From Alentia gelatinosa (Eukaryota; Annelida; Polychaeta; Phyllodocida; Polynoidae), in NCBI GenBank assembly GCA_950022655.1, contig OX465584.1, forward strand, positions 61,692,841 through 61,756,840: a stretch of 64,000 bases of DNA, given 5' to 3'. How positions within the stretch are numbered: position 1 is the stretch's first letter; each line of letters starts with the position of its first letter. Shown in pieces: positions 1-10,640 of the stretch. A program made the position numbers and the translations under genes. Under the pieces are notes generated by a model. It ran no database searches. It saw nothing but the letters and a program-made list of their open reading frames with translations, and was not told the DNA's origin.

Positions 1-104
1 GATGAGAAAATATACAACAGAAAATAGGACTACCTTGTATATGCAAAATCATACCTATATATACTGGGTGTATACATTAATAAACTGTTGGTTTTCACAC
101 AGTG
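1..104 (-). mobile_element. CACTG-ended element, cut by the window start
   Basis: This is the terminal half of a dispersed inverted-repeat element. Its reverse complement starts CACTGTGTGAAAACCAAC and matches the left ends of the copies at 33543-33837 and 42679-42930, including the conserved GTATGATTTTGC segment. The rest lies outside the window. No coding potential is seen. Confidence 0.7.
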
Positions 105-164
105 AGAGGGCTTTTAGCCTTGTCTCATGATCATCAATGGATTATAACAACATTCATTTTCCAT

Positions 165-665
165 CTAATACAAAGAGTCCATAGAAAACACATAGGGAGT
201 GTGTATCACCATACCCAGAGCATACAGATAAATCAATCTAATACAAAGTGTCCATAGAAAACACATATTGAGTGTGTATCACCATACCCGTAGTATACAG
301 ATATATCCACCTAATACAAAGTGTCCATAGAAAACACATAGGCAGTCTATATCACTGTACCCAGAGCATACAGATATATCCATCTAATACAAAGTGTCCA
401 TAGAAATCACATAGGGAGTGTGTATGGACATACCCGGAGTATACAGATATATCCACCTAATACAAGGTGTCCATAGAAAACACACAGGGAGTGTGTATCA
501 CCATACCCAGAGCATACAGATATATCCACCTAATACAAAGTGTCCATAGAAAACACATAGGGAGTGTGTATCACCATACCCACAGCATACAGATATATCC
601 ATCTAATACAAAATGTCCATAGAAAACACATAGGGAGTGTGTATCACCATACCCAGAGAATACAG
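165..665. repeat. 73-bp tandem repeat, about 7 units
   Basis: The phrase CTAATACAAAGTGTCCATAG recurs at 165, 238, 311, 384, 457, 530 and 603, an exact 73-bp spacing. Units differ by a few substitutions and the period is kept throughout. This is a minisatellite. The minus-strand open frame over its right end is a by-product. Confidence 0.95.
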
Positions 666-775
666 GGCTGCAAAAGCCGGCACATACGGAGAAATACTGC
701 ATATGAAAGAATAATACATGACAAAATGAACTGATATCAACAGGCCACTTGTCAGGAAAAGGGGGATGATAAATA

Positions 776-917
776 CAATATAGATTGGTTTCAGATAAAA
801 GCGGTCGTATGCTCCTCACAATTGACTCTGTGCAATATCCTCGCATGCACACGGATATTACTATGTGCCAAATCCTTGGAGCATACGACCGCTTGTATCT
901 GAAACCAGTTAATATTG
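776..917. repeat. Long palindrome (hairpin element, GGTTTCAGATA type)
   Basis: The arms are about 40 bp and pair almost perfectly: the left arm runs from CAATATAGATTGGTTTCAG into GCGGTCGTATGCTCC, and the right arm mirrors it. A second copy of the same family sits at 15771-15876, so this is a dispersed fold-back element. It has no open frame of its own. Confidence 0.85.
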
Positions 918-1440
918 TTTATATAACATGAATCAAATCTCGAAATACAGTGCCTCTATCTTGCCATTGGTGGGTGACGGTGGAACTAGCAATCACTCTG
1001 TCCCCCTACAGCACTCCCCGCCAAATTGTAATGTAAGGTCCAAGCCAAATGATGGATCACTGCAACTGTCAGACACTGAGACAAACCTGGAAAACATCCC
1101 CCGAAATATTCACATAAATACATTGGATATTCTCTCGTCTCCCCTATACGAGGTAATACCCGGGAAAATGGGACTCCTTTGTCGTTGCATGACTGGGGGA
1201 TCGAGACAAGGCAGGCCGTTTTATCGTTGTGTTCTGAATATCGATCTCAAAGTCTTCCCATCAAGATGCCATAGTTCTCCATTACCTGGGGCCAATATGA
1301 TTTTTCCGCTGGGCTATCCAGTTGAGCGATGTATTGATCTATATAGGAGGGGGGTTTGGATGTCTTTGGAGGATGGTGAGTGGATGGGTTTCATGTCGAA
1401 TCTTCCTCTGTGGACCAGAGCTATTTCATCATTCTAATAG

Positions 1441-2090
1441 CTCGGTGTGGGTGTCATTAGCTAAACCACAGGACTAGAAGTCACATGATTGTGAGTTTGA
1501 GTCTCACTGCAGCCAAGTCTATCCTTCAACCCCGGTGTGATGCGAAAATTAGTTACCCTGCGAAAAACTTGTTTTATCGCCCACTAGTATCTTGTACGCA
1601 TGCGCGAACATGCGCAGTCTTGATGTCCACAATTGGAGAGTGAAAAATTCATTGTCGCTCGATTCCCTAGATTGTCAGGATTTATCGTAATCTCTGTCAG
1701 GAGTTGTATTGCAATTTGCCGAAATTAATAATGTCATAATGAACGTAATAACATAATTTTAAGACATTTAAGAGCGTGTCTAGACGCATGCGCGTATATA
1801 GTGGGCGATAAAACAAGTTTTTAACAGGGAAACCAATTTTCACCACACACCAGCAGTAGTAGATTTACTACTATATCAAAGGCCAGGCCTTCTAATACCA
1901 TGTCTATGTGGTGTGGTGTACAGCCACCTTTCTCCTTCATCACCAGCAGTGGTAGACTTACTTCTATATTAAAGGCCAATCCTTCTTATACCATGTCTAT
2001 GTGGTGTGGTGTGCAGCCACCTTTCTCCTTCATGCCCAGCGGTGGTGGACTTACTGCTAGATCATAGGCCAATCCTTCTCATATCATGAC
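1441..2090 (+). mobile_element. tRNA-derived SINE copy 1, interrupted by a MITE
   Basis: The head is tRNA-like: an A-box-like CATTAGCTAAACCACAGG and a B-box-like GAGTTTGAGTCTC near 1493. The body contains three tandem 93-bp units built around CCATGTCTATGTGGTGTGG. The same body occurs at 13741-14160, 30016-30200 and 56705-57165. SINEs of this design are transcribed by RNA polymerase III from the tRNA-like head and moved by a partner LINE. This copy is broken by the insertion at 1534-1851, so it is a dead fossil. Confidence 0.75.
1534..1851. mobile_element. 318-bp MITE nested in the SINE
   Basis: The inverted ends are GGTGTG...GAAAATTAG on the left and CCAATTTTCACCACACACC on the right, and a second inner pair (TTGTTTTATCGCCCACTA) reinforces the fold. 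Comparison with the other SINE copies (CATCCCCAGCAGTGG) shows the host sequence resuming exactly after the element, with at most a 2-bp CC duplication. The superfamily is not clear. Confidence 0.75.
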
Positions 2091-2176
2091 AAACGTTCTT
2101 GAAAAAAATATCAGTAAGTGCAAACAGCAATAATCCAAACCCGCTCAACAATTTCTCTCATCCAAATTGCGATAAA

Positions 2177-2377
2177 GGTGTACCCCTCTCATAAGATCTC
2201 ACACTCTTAATGCAACCAAAGGTTCCTATAATCTCAATGATGCCACCTCGTGGAAATAATGTGTGCATGTGGATTCTGAAGGTTCTAAGCCTACTTCGTT
2301 AAGAATTCTTCTCCATAGTGTGTAGTGAGAGTACAGAATTGGACTGAGAGTGTGAGATCTTATGAGAGGGGTGCACC
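2177..2377. mobile_element. CACCCCTCTCATAAG foldback element, short copy
   Basis: The left end GGTGTACCCCTCTCATAAG and the right end CTTATGAGAGGGGTGCACC are inverted copies. The middle matches the interior of the copies at 26795-27078, 36773-36990 and 43553-43872 (ATGCCACCTCGTGG, AGAATTCTTCTCC). One end of this element is the seed of the large array at 35296-36772. Confidence 0.8.
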
Positions 2378-2649
2378 GACACCACTGGGGATTGTATACG
2401 CCACCTACGAAATCAATCATCAGGTTAAAACGCCTAAGCAGTGTTATCATCAGTACCAATTTTTCTCTTCCCGATCCAATAATCGGTGCGTTTTTCGTCG
2501 GAAGATGTAAACTAAGCCTAACTTGTTTTCACTGTATGCATGATGTTGATGTAGATGTTCTCCTGTAGATTCCAAATCTGCAGAACATTTCCATATTCTA
2601 CATAGTAAACAGATAGCCCAGTATCCCTGCTTTATCTAATACAATGTAA
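2378..2649. other. No recognisable feature
   Basis: AT-rich spacer between two transposon relics. Short open frames exist on the plus strand but carry no recognisable motif and run into the neighbouring repeat. The TAA at 2647-2649 is the target site of the next element. Confidence 0.5.
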
Positions 2650-2974
2650 TGCCCCAGTCACACTGGCGTAAAATTCGGCGTTTCTTCTACGTATTTGAAT
2701 TGTTGGAGACCACGTATTAGCTACGGATTTGGAACGTATTTGTTTGCTTTTCTTTAACGTTTTAGTACGCTTCTCAACGTTCATCAACGTTCATCAACGC
2801 TTATTTACGCTTCTGTACGCATTGTGGCGTTTATCGGCGCATTCCGACTTTCCTCTACGCATCTCCGCGTATTGCGGCGTTTGGCGGCGTATTTTGATAT
2901 TCCAAAATGCGTAGAAGAACGTAGACGTGCGTACACGGAAAAACGCCGTTTTTTACACCAGTGTGACTGGGGCA
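2650..2974. mobile_element. Harbinger-type MITE with TAA target-site duplication
   Basis: The ends are TGCCCCAGTCACACTGG and its inverse CCAGTGTGACTGGGGCA, flanked by TAA at 2647-2649 and 2975-2977. A 3-bp TAA/TTA duplication is typical of PIF/Harbinger elements. The interior is full of degenerate CGTTTNNCGTAT-like repeats on both strands, possibly remnants of terminal-repeat sub-motifs. It is non-coding and non-autonomous. Confidence 0.8.
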
Positions 2975-3726
2975 TAAGTAAAGAATAAGATATGTTCCTA
3001 GCTTCAAAGACGAATGCTTTTAAAGCAGTCCCATTGTACTTCAGATTATATTCATGGCTCTCCACACGTGTTTCCATTAACGTTCCCCGAAGACACGCAA
3101 ATCTATCTACATCCAAAAAAAAATTAATTTTTATTTTTGTCGGTACAATATATATATACACCCAAATGTAGTCATCATCTTGTATTGACGCACAGTGGAA
3201 CCCCGCCTAACGGACACCCCGCGAATAGATTTCAGATCTACCTTCCCCTCTGTCTCCCCTACATATCGGTATAAAACACTTTTATATTAGCCCACGGGAA
3301 ACTTGAAAACCCCGCGTAAGCGGACACTTTGGCCCGGAACGGAGGGTGTACATTGTACATTGAAATAAAAATCAAAGCTTTTAGAGGAACGACCGAGCGT
3401 GTTGTTAGAAAGAGGAAAGTTGATTTCATGCAGGCATTAAAATGGGATCTTCATGGCGTAATGCATTCAGAGAAAGGGAAGATTTGATTATAGCATGTGG
3501 GACGTAGCAGTAAGGGGACGTAATTGTGTTAGGCCCAAACGACTGTTTCACTCAATACCGTCATATCAGAGACGGGATTGGGAAAGAAAACAGGAATAAC
3601 CAACACGGCACGCGTCACGGTCTCCGCTTGGAGAGTGATATAGGTATGACGTCACGACACTACGTTGGGCAATCACGTGATAGAAATAATCCTTACGTGA
3701 TAATTGTAAATGTTGATACTGTTTAA

Positions 3727-4060
3727 CCCATTCAGGGCGAAAATGCCTACAGGCATTATGTCCACAGGGGGCGAGAATGCCTGTAGGCATTCATGTTATA
3801 TTCAGGCATTTTCCAATAAATACAAGAAAAGATTAAAGAGTTAGTGTGAAATATGGAAGGATATGTGTGGAAATCAATACATTTTGTATACTGTTTAAAA
3901 GAATGATTACTCTATGGCAATAAAGAAGTTCTCTAGGTCACATGACAAGTGAAACTTTTCTGAATGCCTCAAGGCATTCTCGCCCCTAGAGACATACAAC
4001 CCAGGGGCATCCTGGCCCCTGTAGCTACTTGTACCCACCAACCTGCTCGCCTGGAAAGGG
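3727..4060. mobile_element. piggyBac-type MITE, TTAA-flanked, nested
   Basis: TTAA at 3723-3726 and 4061-4064 brackets ends CCCATTCAGGGCGA and TCGCCTGGAAAGGG. The interior carries palindromes such as AATGCCTACAGGCATT. Related copies are at 10641-10998 and 14193-14457. TTAA duplication with CCC...GGG ends is the piggyBac signature. A second, truncated GATGCC-rich fragment follows at 4065-4146. Confidence 0.8.
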
Positions 4061-4146
4061 TTAACTCTTTAACTGCAGCATGATGCCTCCTGCATTCCCC
4101 TGGATACATCAGGAAGATGCCTCCAGGCATCTTAGAGGCATCATTG

Positions 4147-4172
4147 ATATATATATATATATATATATATAT
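4147..4172. repeat. TA dinucleotide run
   Basis: About 13 uninterrupted TA units at the edge of the GATGCC-type fragment. Confidence 0.95.
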
Positions 4173-4570
4173 TCAAAATTCAATAAACGAAAAAGTAATT
4201 GCTTGAATTAAAAGAAATTTTGAAAAACTTATGCAGGGTGTCTGCTTACACTGGGGTAAAATAAACATCGATCGAAAAGAGGGGTCCTTTAACACGGGGT
4301 TTCCGTTAGGCGGGGTTCTGCTGTACCATAATCTGGTAGAGTGGAAACTGAGACTCATATTAAATGTTCTATAAAACAAAAACTACAGCCCAAATAATCC
4401 TGGTTGTTGTTGCTCTAAACAGTGCAATAGTACACCTACAACAGAAACTTCAATTAATGCAAATTCGGGCGCTTCGTTCTGTCCAAAAGTCTCTTTTTTG
4501 CCCAGACAAAGCTTCGAGGACCTCTATAAGCCAACTGCTGAATAGTCGGTGCAATATGCAACTCCTGTTA

Positions 4571-5115
4571 GTAGGGGAGCAAAGTGTCCAAAAGGCCCTT
4601 AAAAATGGGTCACAATGACACCCACGAATCTCCTGGCTGAAGCTTCCCATGCTGCCCATTATTGCTGTGTACTTTTTCTATATTCATCAATTTTTATGTG
4701 TTGTTCATAAAATAACTCTTTTTATTCAACATCAAGTACCATAAAGTATCATAAGAAAGATGAAAATAAGGGTTGCCTAGAAATTGGAATGTTACCATGG
4801 TAACAATTCTTCCATGAGAATGGAAAAGGGCATATTTTCATAGTGTATACTTTTGACACAAGAATCAATGATTTTCTTCACAGAAAAAATGCATGTTTTA
4901 CCTTTTCATATCAAAGTATTAAATATACCTCAGTAATTCTTAAAATATAGTTTTCTTCTGTTACCATGGAAATGAGCATGGTGCTGCACTTTCTGGAACA
5001 AACGAGCGCCAGATTCAGATTCCTGAGTTCATAATTGACAAACATGGCAAGTTTCAGCCAGGAGACTCTCGGGTGTCATTGTGACACCATGTTTTAGGTC
5101 ATTTGCTCCTCTACT
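4571..5115. repeat. Inverted repeat with arms of about 75-80 bp
   Basis: The left arm (4571-4650) contains GTCACAATGACACCC and CTCCTGGCTGAAGCTTCCC. The right arm (5043-5115) is its inverse, with AGCCAGGAGACTC and GGGTGTCATTGTGAC. The loop is about 390 bp. The layout suits a transposon with long inverted ends, but no target-site duplication was found. The open frames across the left arm are not recognised. Confidence 0.6.
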
Positions 5116-5257
5116 ATGTATATAAGTCCAAGTATGCGGAATACTTAGATCAGTTATGCAGACCTACCCGAGTCAAATCGTCGTTCTATAAATGCTCCCC
5201 ACTCTACAGAGGACAATGTTTATGGAACTAAGTGAATCAACACAGTGGATAGAAGAA

Positions 5258-5325
5258 ACTAGGAGCAAGTAGAATGTTCATCATTTTAAATGAATAACAA
5301 ATAATAGGTTTGGGTTACATTTAAT
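5258..5325 (+). mobile_element. GC-family fragment (tail end)
   Basis: AACTAGGAGCAAGTAGAATG followed by TTCATCATT...GAATAA and GGTTTGGGTTACATTTA matches the start of the GC-family copy at 22073-22460. The match then runs into the trinucleotide repeat. Confidence 0.65.
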
Positions 5326-5492
5326 CAAATAATAATAATAATGATGATAATAATGATGATAATAATAATAATAATGATGATAATAATAGTAATAATAATA
5401 ATAATAATAATGATAATAATAATAAATATGATAATAACAATAATAATAATAATAATAATGATAGTAACAATAAAAATGATAATAATAATAAA
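5326..5492. repeat. AAT/GAT trinucleotide microsatellite
   Basis: About 167 bp of AAT units with scattered GAT and AGT variants. The tyrosine/histidine-rich frame on the minus strand is only this repeat. Confidence 0.95.
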
Positions 5493-5848
5493 GTGTATCT
5501 AGGTTACTGACTGTAACCGATCGGTCCGAAATCACGCTCACCAAATTCACAGTTTTTGTAGCTGGTACCCGCGTTGCTGCTACCTGATTGCCTGGCCTAC
5601 GCTGGTACCCACCTTACTCTCAGCGTCAAATCAGCGGCTATTTAATTCCGCTGGTAACCCGCAAGGAATCGCCCTTTCCATTCAATCCGCCGGTACCTCA
5701 AAGCGGACAATTAGGCCGGGGAGGCTCGAGCCTAATTGATGTGCGGAACTCTGTGTGAGCTACCTTTTCAGGCTGGATCAGTGAGGCTGGGCCGGCCTAA
5801 TTGAGGCGGTGTTTGCCGACACGTGAGACCTGTGCTAAACCCAACTTA
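5493..5848. other. Spacer with GCTGGTACCC repeats
   Basis: GCTGGTACCC or a close variant recurs near 5560, 5601, 5650 and 5690, and GGCTCGAGCCTAATTG-like pieces recur near 5730-5800. No gene is seen. Confidence 0.5.
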
Positions 5849-6500
5849 CGAGCGGCTCCGAGCGGCTCCGAGCGGCTCCGAGCGGCTCCGAGCGGCTCCG
5901 AGCAGCTCAAAACAGCTCCGAGCAGCTCCGAGCACTTCTAAACAGCTCCGAGCAGATAAAAAAAGCCCTAAACAGCTTCCGAGCAGCTCAAAACTGCCCT
6001 GAGTACCTCTAAGTTGCTAAAACCATCTTTGAGCAGCTCAAAAGCACTCCGAATAGTTCCGAACTACTCCATGTAGCTTTCGGTAGCTCCGAGCAGCTCC
6101 GAGCAGCTCCGAGCAGCTCCGAGCAGCTCCGAGCAGCTCCGAGCAGCTCCGAGCAGCTCCGAGCAGCTCCGAGCAGCTTCGAGCAGCTCCGAGCAGCTCC
6201 GAGCAGCTTCGAGCAGCTTCGAGCAGCTCCGAGCAGATACAATCAGCCCTAAACAGCTCCGAACAGCTCCGAGCAGATGCAAACAGCCCTAAACAGCTCC
6301 GAGTAGATACAGCCAGCTTTAAACAGCTCTGAGCAGCTCTAAGTAGCTGTAACCATCTATTAACAGCTCCAAACAGCTCAGAGTAGTTCCGAATTACTCC
6401 GAGCAGCTTCGAGCAGTTTAGAACAGCTCCAAACGACCATTAACCGCTACAAGTAGATACAGCCAGATCGAAACAGCTCTGAGCTGCTCTAAGTAGCTAT
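5849..6500. repeat. Decanucleotide (AGCTCCGAGC)n array
   Basis: The 10-bp unit AGCTCCGAGC repeats with few changes at 6090-6240 and more decay on both sides. Three frames of the minus strand stay open and give serine/leucine/cysteine-rich peptides, an artefact of the repeat. A decayed extension (AGCTCTGAGC) continues at 6715-7140. Confidence 0.9.
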
Positions 6501-6714
6501 AACCATCTTTTTAAATTAAGATTAAAGCTTTTATCGACGAAAGGATGAGTTCACATTTGTAGAATTCAACGCGATCTTCCACTTGGATTGCCAGAGACAA
6601 AGTTAGACATATAGCACAAAATATCATTGTATACAAACAAAAGTAATGTATTTCGAAAGTCGGAGAGACCAATATGTCACAAATAGTAATGATGTAAACA
6701 TTCCTCTGGGATTA

Positions 6715-7140
6715 CGAGCAGCTCCAAACAGTTACGAGTAGTTCCGTGTAGCTGTGAGGAGATGTGAGTAACTATAAACAACTTCTAGAAACACACGAGC
6801 AGCTCCGAGATGTTCCGAGGTGCTCCGAGTAGCTCCGTAAAGCACTACCAAACTCTGTATAGTATTAATCAGAAGCCTAGAAGACTTCTTAGCAGCTCTG
6901 AGCAGCTCTGAGCAGCTCTGAGCAGCTCTGAGCTGCTCCTACAAGCTCCGAGCAGCTTTTCCCAGCTATAAAGAGCTCTTCCCACATCCGAACAGCTCTC
7001 TCGAAGCTCCTAGCAGCTTCAAACTAATTTGGGCAGTTCTGAGCGGTTCAGAGCATATCCAAGTTCCGAGCTGCACAGAGCCCTATCGAGTCGCTCTGAC
7101 AAGCTCTGACAAGCTCTTACAGGCTCTGACAAGCTCCTAC
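6715..7140. repeat. Degenerate continuation of the decanucleotide array
   Basis: Pieces of GAGCAGCTCTGAGC and GACAAGCTCTGAC recur irregularly, for example four near-perfect units at 6891-6935. The 6500-6715 stretch between the two parts has no repeat and no recognisable gene. Confidence 0.7.
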
Positions 7141-7287
7141 TGGAGGAAGCAAAGCTAGAAGTTAAGACGAAACTAGATCGATGTATATATCTAGAGGATA
7201 CAGAATAGCTTTAGGAAGGGCGGCCTATAAAAAATATAATAACAAGCTCTGAGAAACTCCGACTACCTGCACCATCAATATGATTAT

Positions 7288-7650
7288 TTATCCTACCCCT
7301 AATAAAAAATGCCATAGGTTTAACATTGACTCAGTGTATTTGACATCGCGTTGGATAAAGTTTTATTTATGCACCGAGGTGAATAAAAAAACGGACCAAT
7401 CAGGGACGAGATAACGAAAGTAGATCTGGCAGCATTGATAACTACTAACATGGATAATTACAAATATTCTCTGTATATCGGTGAGATGGGGTAGGATAAA
7501 TACGAAACTGAACTCGAGTTAGCCTTGTCAATGTTTATACCACTCTGGTCAGGTCTGCTACTCACTAAACTCGGCTAACGCCTCGTGTAGTAATACACGA
7601 CCTGCCCATCGTGGCATAAACATTGACAAGGCTAACTCTCGTTTGGTTTC
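7288..7650 (+). mobile_element. HpT-A composite: TIR element plus hairpin
   Basis: TTATCCTACCCC at 7288 is mirrored by GGGGTAGGATAA at 7488-7499. A 147-bp hairpin (7504-7650) follows at once; its arms share GTTAGCCTTGTCAATG and its apex is GGC-TAAC-GCC. The same two-part unit occurs in the opposite orientation at 44961-45293, 56213-56454 and 58209-58591, so the parts probably move together. No protein is encoded. Confidence 0.8.
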
Positions 7651-7787
7651 TACTAATTATCATTTTTTATCAAAAGTGTGCAGGTGGAAAGATATCATAG
7701 AAAACCGGCAGGCAAGTAGAAACAAACCAACGATTTCAAAATCACCGATCTATTTTGCATATTTTTAGCGCACACCTCACCTGCCCC

Positions 7788-8035
7788 TTATCTCACCCCT
7801 GGTATTTTTCTCCATAGGCTTAACATTGGGAACTCGTTCTCCATGCCGCTACGACTATGGTCTTTGTCCTGTGTGCCATACATTCCTTTAGCGTTTCCAG
7901 GGGTGAGATAAAAACAGAAAGCAACTTGTTTTGGTGAAAGTCGTTGTTCTCCAACTCGTTTGAATACTACGTGATATTCACTCGGCTGTCGCCTCGTTCA
8001 TATCAAGCTCGTGGAGAACGACGACTTGGACCATA
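7788..8035 (+). mobile_element. HpT-B composite: TIR element plus hairpin
   Basis: TTATCTCACCCC (7788) and GGGGTGAGATAA (7900-7911) bracket a 124-bp element. A hairpin follows at about 7922-8031 with arms around GTCGTTGTTCTCCAACTCG and apex GGC-TGTC-GCC. The GAC MITE at 8036-8461 is inserted just past the hairpin; the host sequence (TGTTGGTTTCTTCTTTA) resumes after it. Further copies are at 8741-8931, 9206-9396, 44349-44597 and 47509-47797. Confidence 0.8.
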
Positions 8036-8461
8036 AGGGGGTGCGTCCACCAACCACGACAAGGCTGCGACCACGGCTTTCCGACAGGGTCCACGATTGG
8101 AAGCCTTGTCGTAGCCTTGTCGTGGTTGGTGGACCACAATTCCCGACAAGAGGCTACGACAAGGCCACGACAGGCTGCGACATGAAGCTTGTCGGGGGCC
8201 TGTCGGGGGCCTCCCGACAAGGTTACGACAAAATCAAACATGTTCGATTTTGGAGCCGTGTCGTGGCGTGTCGTGGCGTGTCGGGAGGTTGTCGCAGAGG
8301 TCTACGATAGAATATTTAAGTGGAGCATGCACTTCCCGACAGGCTGCGACAAGGGGTCACGACAGCCCCCCTTCTCACGACAAGGCTGCGACAAGGCTGC
8401 GATTGGAACTTTCTTGTCGGCGCGTGTCGCAGCCCTGTCGTGGTTGGTGGACGCACCCCCT
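8036..8461. mobile_element. GAC MITE, 426 bp, inserted at TA in HpT-B
   Basis: The inverted ends AGGGGGTGCGTCCACCAACC and its inverse are followed inward by many CGACAAGG and CCTTGTCG motifs in both orientations. TA flanks both sides. The uninterrupted sister sequence near 8920-8935 (GATAACTTGTTGG) acts as an empty-site control, although a TAA duplication with one changed base fits equally well. Open frames inside are repeat artefacts. Other copies are at 12464-12901 and 49261-49660. Confidence 0.85.
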
Positions 8462-8740
8462 TACATGTTGGTTTCTTCTTTATTATTTGTACACTAGAAC
8501 GTGTGCTTCCAAGAAAATCGCTAATTATTCTGTCAGCAAGTGGAGACAGGCCTGTAGGTCTATAGGGTGCAGTCAGTCAGACAGTGGTTACTGCAGATTG
8601 TATGGACGCTCGACATCACTGCACGAAAACCATCAGTTTACATATGAATGCGCCGGCGTATATAAGTAGGTATTTTGCGTCTATCCGAACTGCCCCGAGG
8701 CGCACAGAGCCCTTCTGAGTAGCTCTGACAAACTCTTACA

Positions 8741-8931
8741 TGCCCCATTGTGTATGTCCTGTGTGTCGTACAGGTTAGTACAGGGGTGAGATAAATACAG
8801 AAAAAAACTCATTTTGATGAAAGTCATTGTTCTCCAACTCGTTTGAATGGTACGTGATATTCGCTCGGCTGTCGTCTCGTTCATTTTAAACCGCATCGAA
8901 CTCGTGGAGAACGACAACTTAGACGATAACT
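8741..8931 (+). mobile_element. HpT-B 3' part, in duplication unit 1
   Basis: It carries GTACAGGGGTGAGATAAATA and the complete GTTCTCCAACTCG hairpin. The hairpin apex has changed to GGC-TGTC-GTC. The left terminal repeat is missing. The same sequence lies at 9206-9396 in unit 2. Confidence 0.75.
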
Positions 8932-9205
8932 TGTTGGTTTCTTCTTTATTATTTGTACACTAGAACGTGTGCTTCCAGGAAATCGCTAATTATTCTGTCA
9001 GCAAGTGGAGACAGGCCTGTAGGTCTGTAGGGTGCAGTCAGTCAGACAGTGGTTACTGCAGATTGTATGGACGCTCGACATCACTGCACGAAAACCATCA
9101 GTTTACATATGAATGCGCCGGCGTATATAAGTAGGTATTTTGCGTCTATCCGAACTGCCCCGAGGCGCACAGAGCCCTTCTGAGTAGCTCTGACAAACTC
9201 TTACA

Positions 9206-9396
9206 TGCCCCATTGTGTATGTCCTGTGTGTCGTACAGGTTAGTACAGGGGTGAGATAAATACAGAAAAAAACTCATTTTGATGAAAGTCATTGTTCTCC
9301 AACTCGTTTGAATGGTACGTGATATTCGCTCGGCTGTCGTCTCGTTCATTTTAAACCGCATCGAACTCGTGGAGAACGACAACTTAGACGATAACT
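9206..9396 (+). mobile_element. HpT-B 3' part, in duplication unit 2
   Basis: Copy of 8741-8931 shifted by exactly 465 bp. Confidence 0.75.
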
Positions 9397-9738
9397 TGTT
9401 GGTTTCTTCTTTATTATTTGTACACTAGAACGTGTGCTTCCAGGAAATCGCTAATTATTCTGTCAGCAAGTGGAGACAGGCCTGTAGGTCTGTAGGGTGC
9501 AGTCAGTCAGACAGTGGTTACTGCAGATTGTGTGGACCGTCGTCATGTGTATTGACTGGGTATGCGGTAAGGATGAATCTAGTCAGGCCGACTGGGTTAC
9601 CTCATAGAGCATACATCATAGCTCTCCGCAAGAACCATAGCTCAAATTATAGCTCGCACAGGCATTAGGCCAAGTCTATCCGTATTGTTTATCTGTTTGT
9701 AGTACACAACCGCCCGCCAATTAGCGAGCTGAAATTAT

Positions 9739-9990
9739 TATAGAGGAAACCTATGAAAGTTCAGGGTCAGAGCTCGTATCCCATCAAGGTTGAATCACGT
9801 AGTAATTCACAAGGCTTGAATTACATAGATTTAAACGTCATAGGATCAAGCTCTAACCCTAAACTTGAAACTCACATTGACTATTGGGCTGACATTTGTG
9901 ACATTAATCCCCAGTGGATAAATTTCCCAAATATTTCATTGGCGTTGGATATGTTAATTCTATGGAGAACAAATACCAGGGGTGAGATAA
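9739..9990 (-). mobile_element. HpT-C composite, apex deleted
   Basis: Read on the minus strand: TTTATCTCACCCCTGG (ending at 9990), then a body with TATCCAACGCC, then a hairpin with arms around GGTCAGAGCTCG. The hairpin apex (normally GCGGCTTTGCC) has been lost, leaving CACAAGGCTTGAATTAC. The 185-residue plus-strand frame starting at 9753 runs through this element and a TA repeat and is not a gene. Confidence 0.75.
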
Positions 9991-10040
9991 AAAGGCATGT
10001 AACATTTGGATTAAACTGGTTGTTATCTTTTGCTTTGTTT

Positions 10041-10058
10041 CTTGAGCGTGCTTGTACG

Positions 10059-10102
<44 letters not shown>

Positions 10103-10480
10103 GGTATATAATCTAGAGGTTAGAGGAGTCCATATAGACTTTCAGTGTACTGCATACAAACTATCCCTTTACTATATGTGTGATATTCACTGTGATAGTA
10201 AGAACACAGCAGGGAACCAGTGTCACAGTGTCTTAGAGGCGTGCCCAGCTGACCATGACCAAAATACCTCATTGACCTACTGGTACTGGATGTGTTTAGA
10301 TCCTAGATAGGCAGAAATGGCAAGTTGAATGACTGCAAGTGGGTTACAGAGAACTATCCACAGGCTGAGTTTTACTCAAACCTTTTAATTGTTATTCATT
10401 TATGATTGCACGCTCATTCATCAATGATGAACATATCATTTGCTCCCAGTTAATCTGGCCATAGTTCATCACAAGGATAG
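10041..10480 (-). mobile_element. GC-family copy with an internal TA run
   Basis: It begins TTGAGCGTGCTTGTACGC and ends near ATCAATGATGAACATA. It matches 11033-11450 in the same orientation and 22073-22460 inverted. A TA run at 10062-10101 replaces a few bases near the GC end. The shared landmarks are CACTGTGATAG, GCTGACCATGACC and GGATCCTAGA-like pieces. No protein is evident. Confidence 0.7.
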
Positions 10481-10640
10481 TTTCTATCATGGCTATCCAG
10501 TGGCATCATGGTGTGACTGTTCGTAATCCATTATGGATGAATTATGAATAAACGTAGTTACTAGGCCCCCAGTGATGAGTGTTTGAGGTATTTCGTCATG
10601 TGTCTAGGACCTGACGCCATACATTAAGGGCTATAGTTAA

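Larger units (their letters stand above)
3193..4323. mobile_element. pogo/Tigger-type non-autonomous element, 1.13 kb
   Basis: The left end is CAGTGGAACCCCGCC and the right end GGCGGGGTTCTGCTG, followed by TA. This CAGTNGAACCCCGC end with a TA target site is the pogo/Tigger pattern, seen also at 16035-16197 and 23343-24036. No transposase frame remains. A TTAA-flanked MITE (3727-4060) is nested inside. The left TA has decayed to CA. Confidence 0.75.
8466..9535 (+). repeat. 465-bp tandem duplication, 2.3 units
   Basis: Unit 1 is about 8467-8931, unit 2 is 8932-9396, and a third partial copy runs to about 9535, where the match ends. Units 2 and 3 share GTGCTTCCAGGAAATCGC, while unit 1 reads CCAAGAAAATC. 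The two identical 78-residue minus-strand frames are just this duplication. Each full unit holds the start of a CACTG element (8617, 9082) and the 3' half of an HpT-B. Near-identity implies a recent event or an assembly artefact. Confidence 0.9.

Noticed and set aside
928..1437. 169-residue frame, the longest not lying in an obvious tandem repeat
   Set aside because: It starts just after a hairpin element and stops at a SINE; part of it (GGAACTAGCAATCACTCTGT) recurs near 11650 in a non-coding context. No domain recognised.
5281..5550. Tyrosine/histidine-rich 89-residue frame
   Set aside because: Translation of the AAT/GAT microsatellite.
8681..9382. Two identical 78-residue proteins suggesting a gene duplication
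   Set aside because: They lie antisense across an HpT-B hairpin inside a 465-bp tandem duplication; identity reflects the age of the duplication, not selection.
9753..10310. 185-residue frame
   Set aside because: It crosses an HpT-C composite, a TA run and a GC-family element; the isoleucine/tyrosine stretch is the TA repeat.
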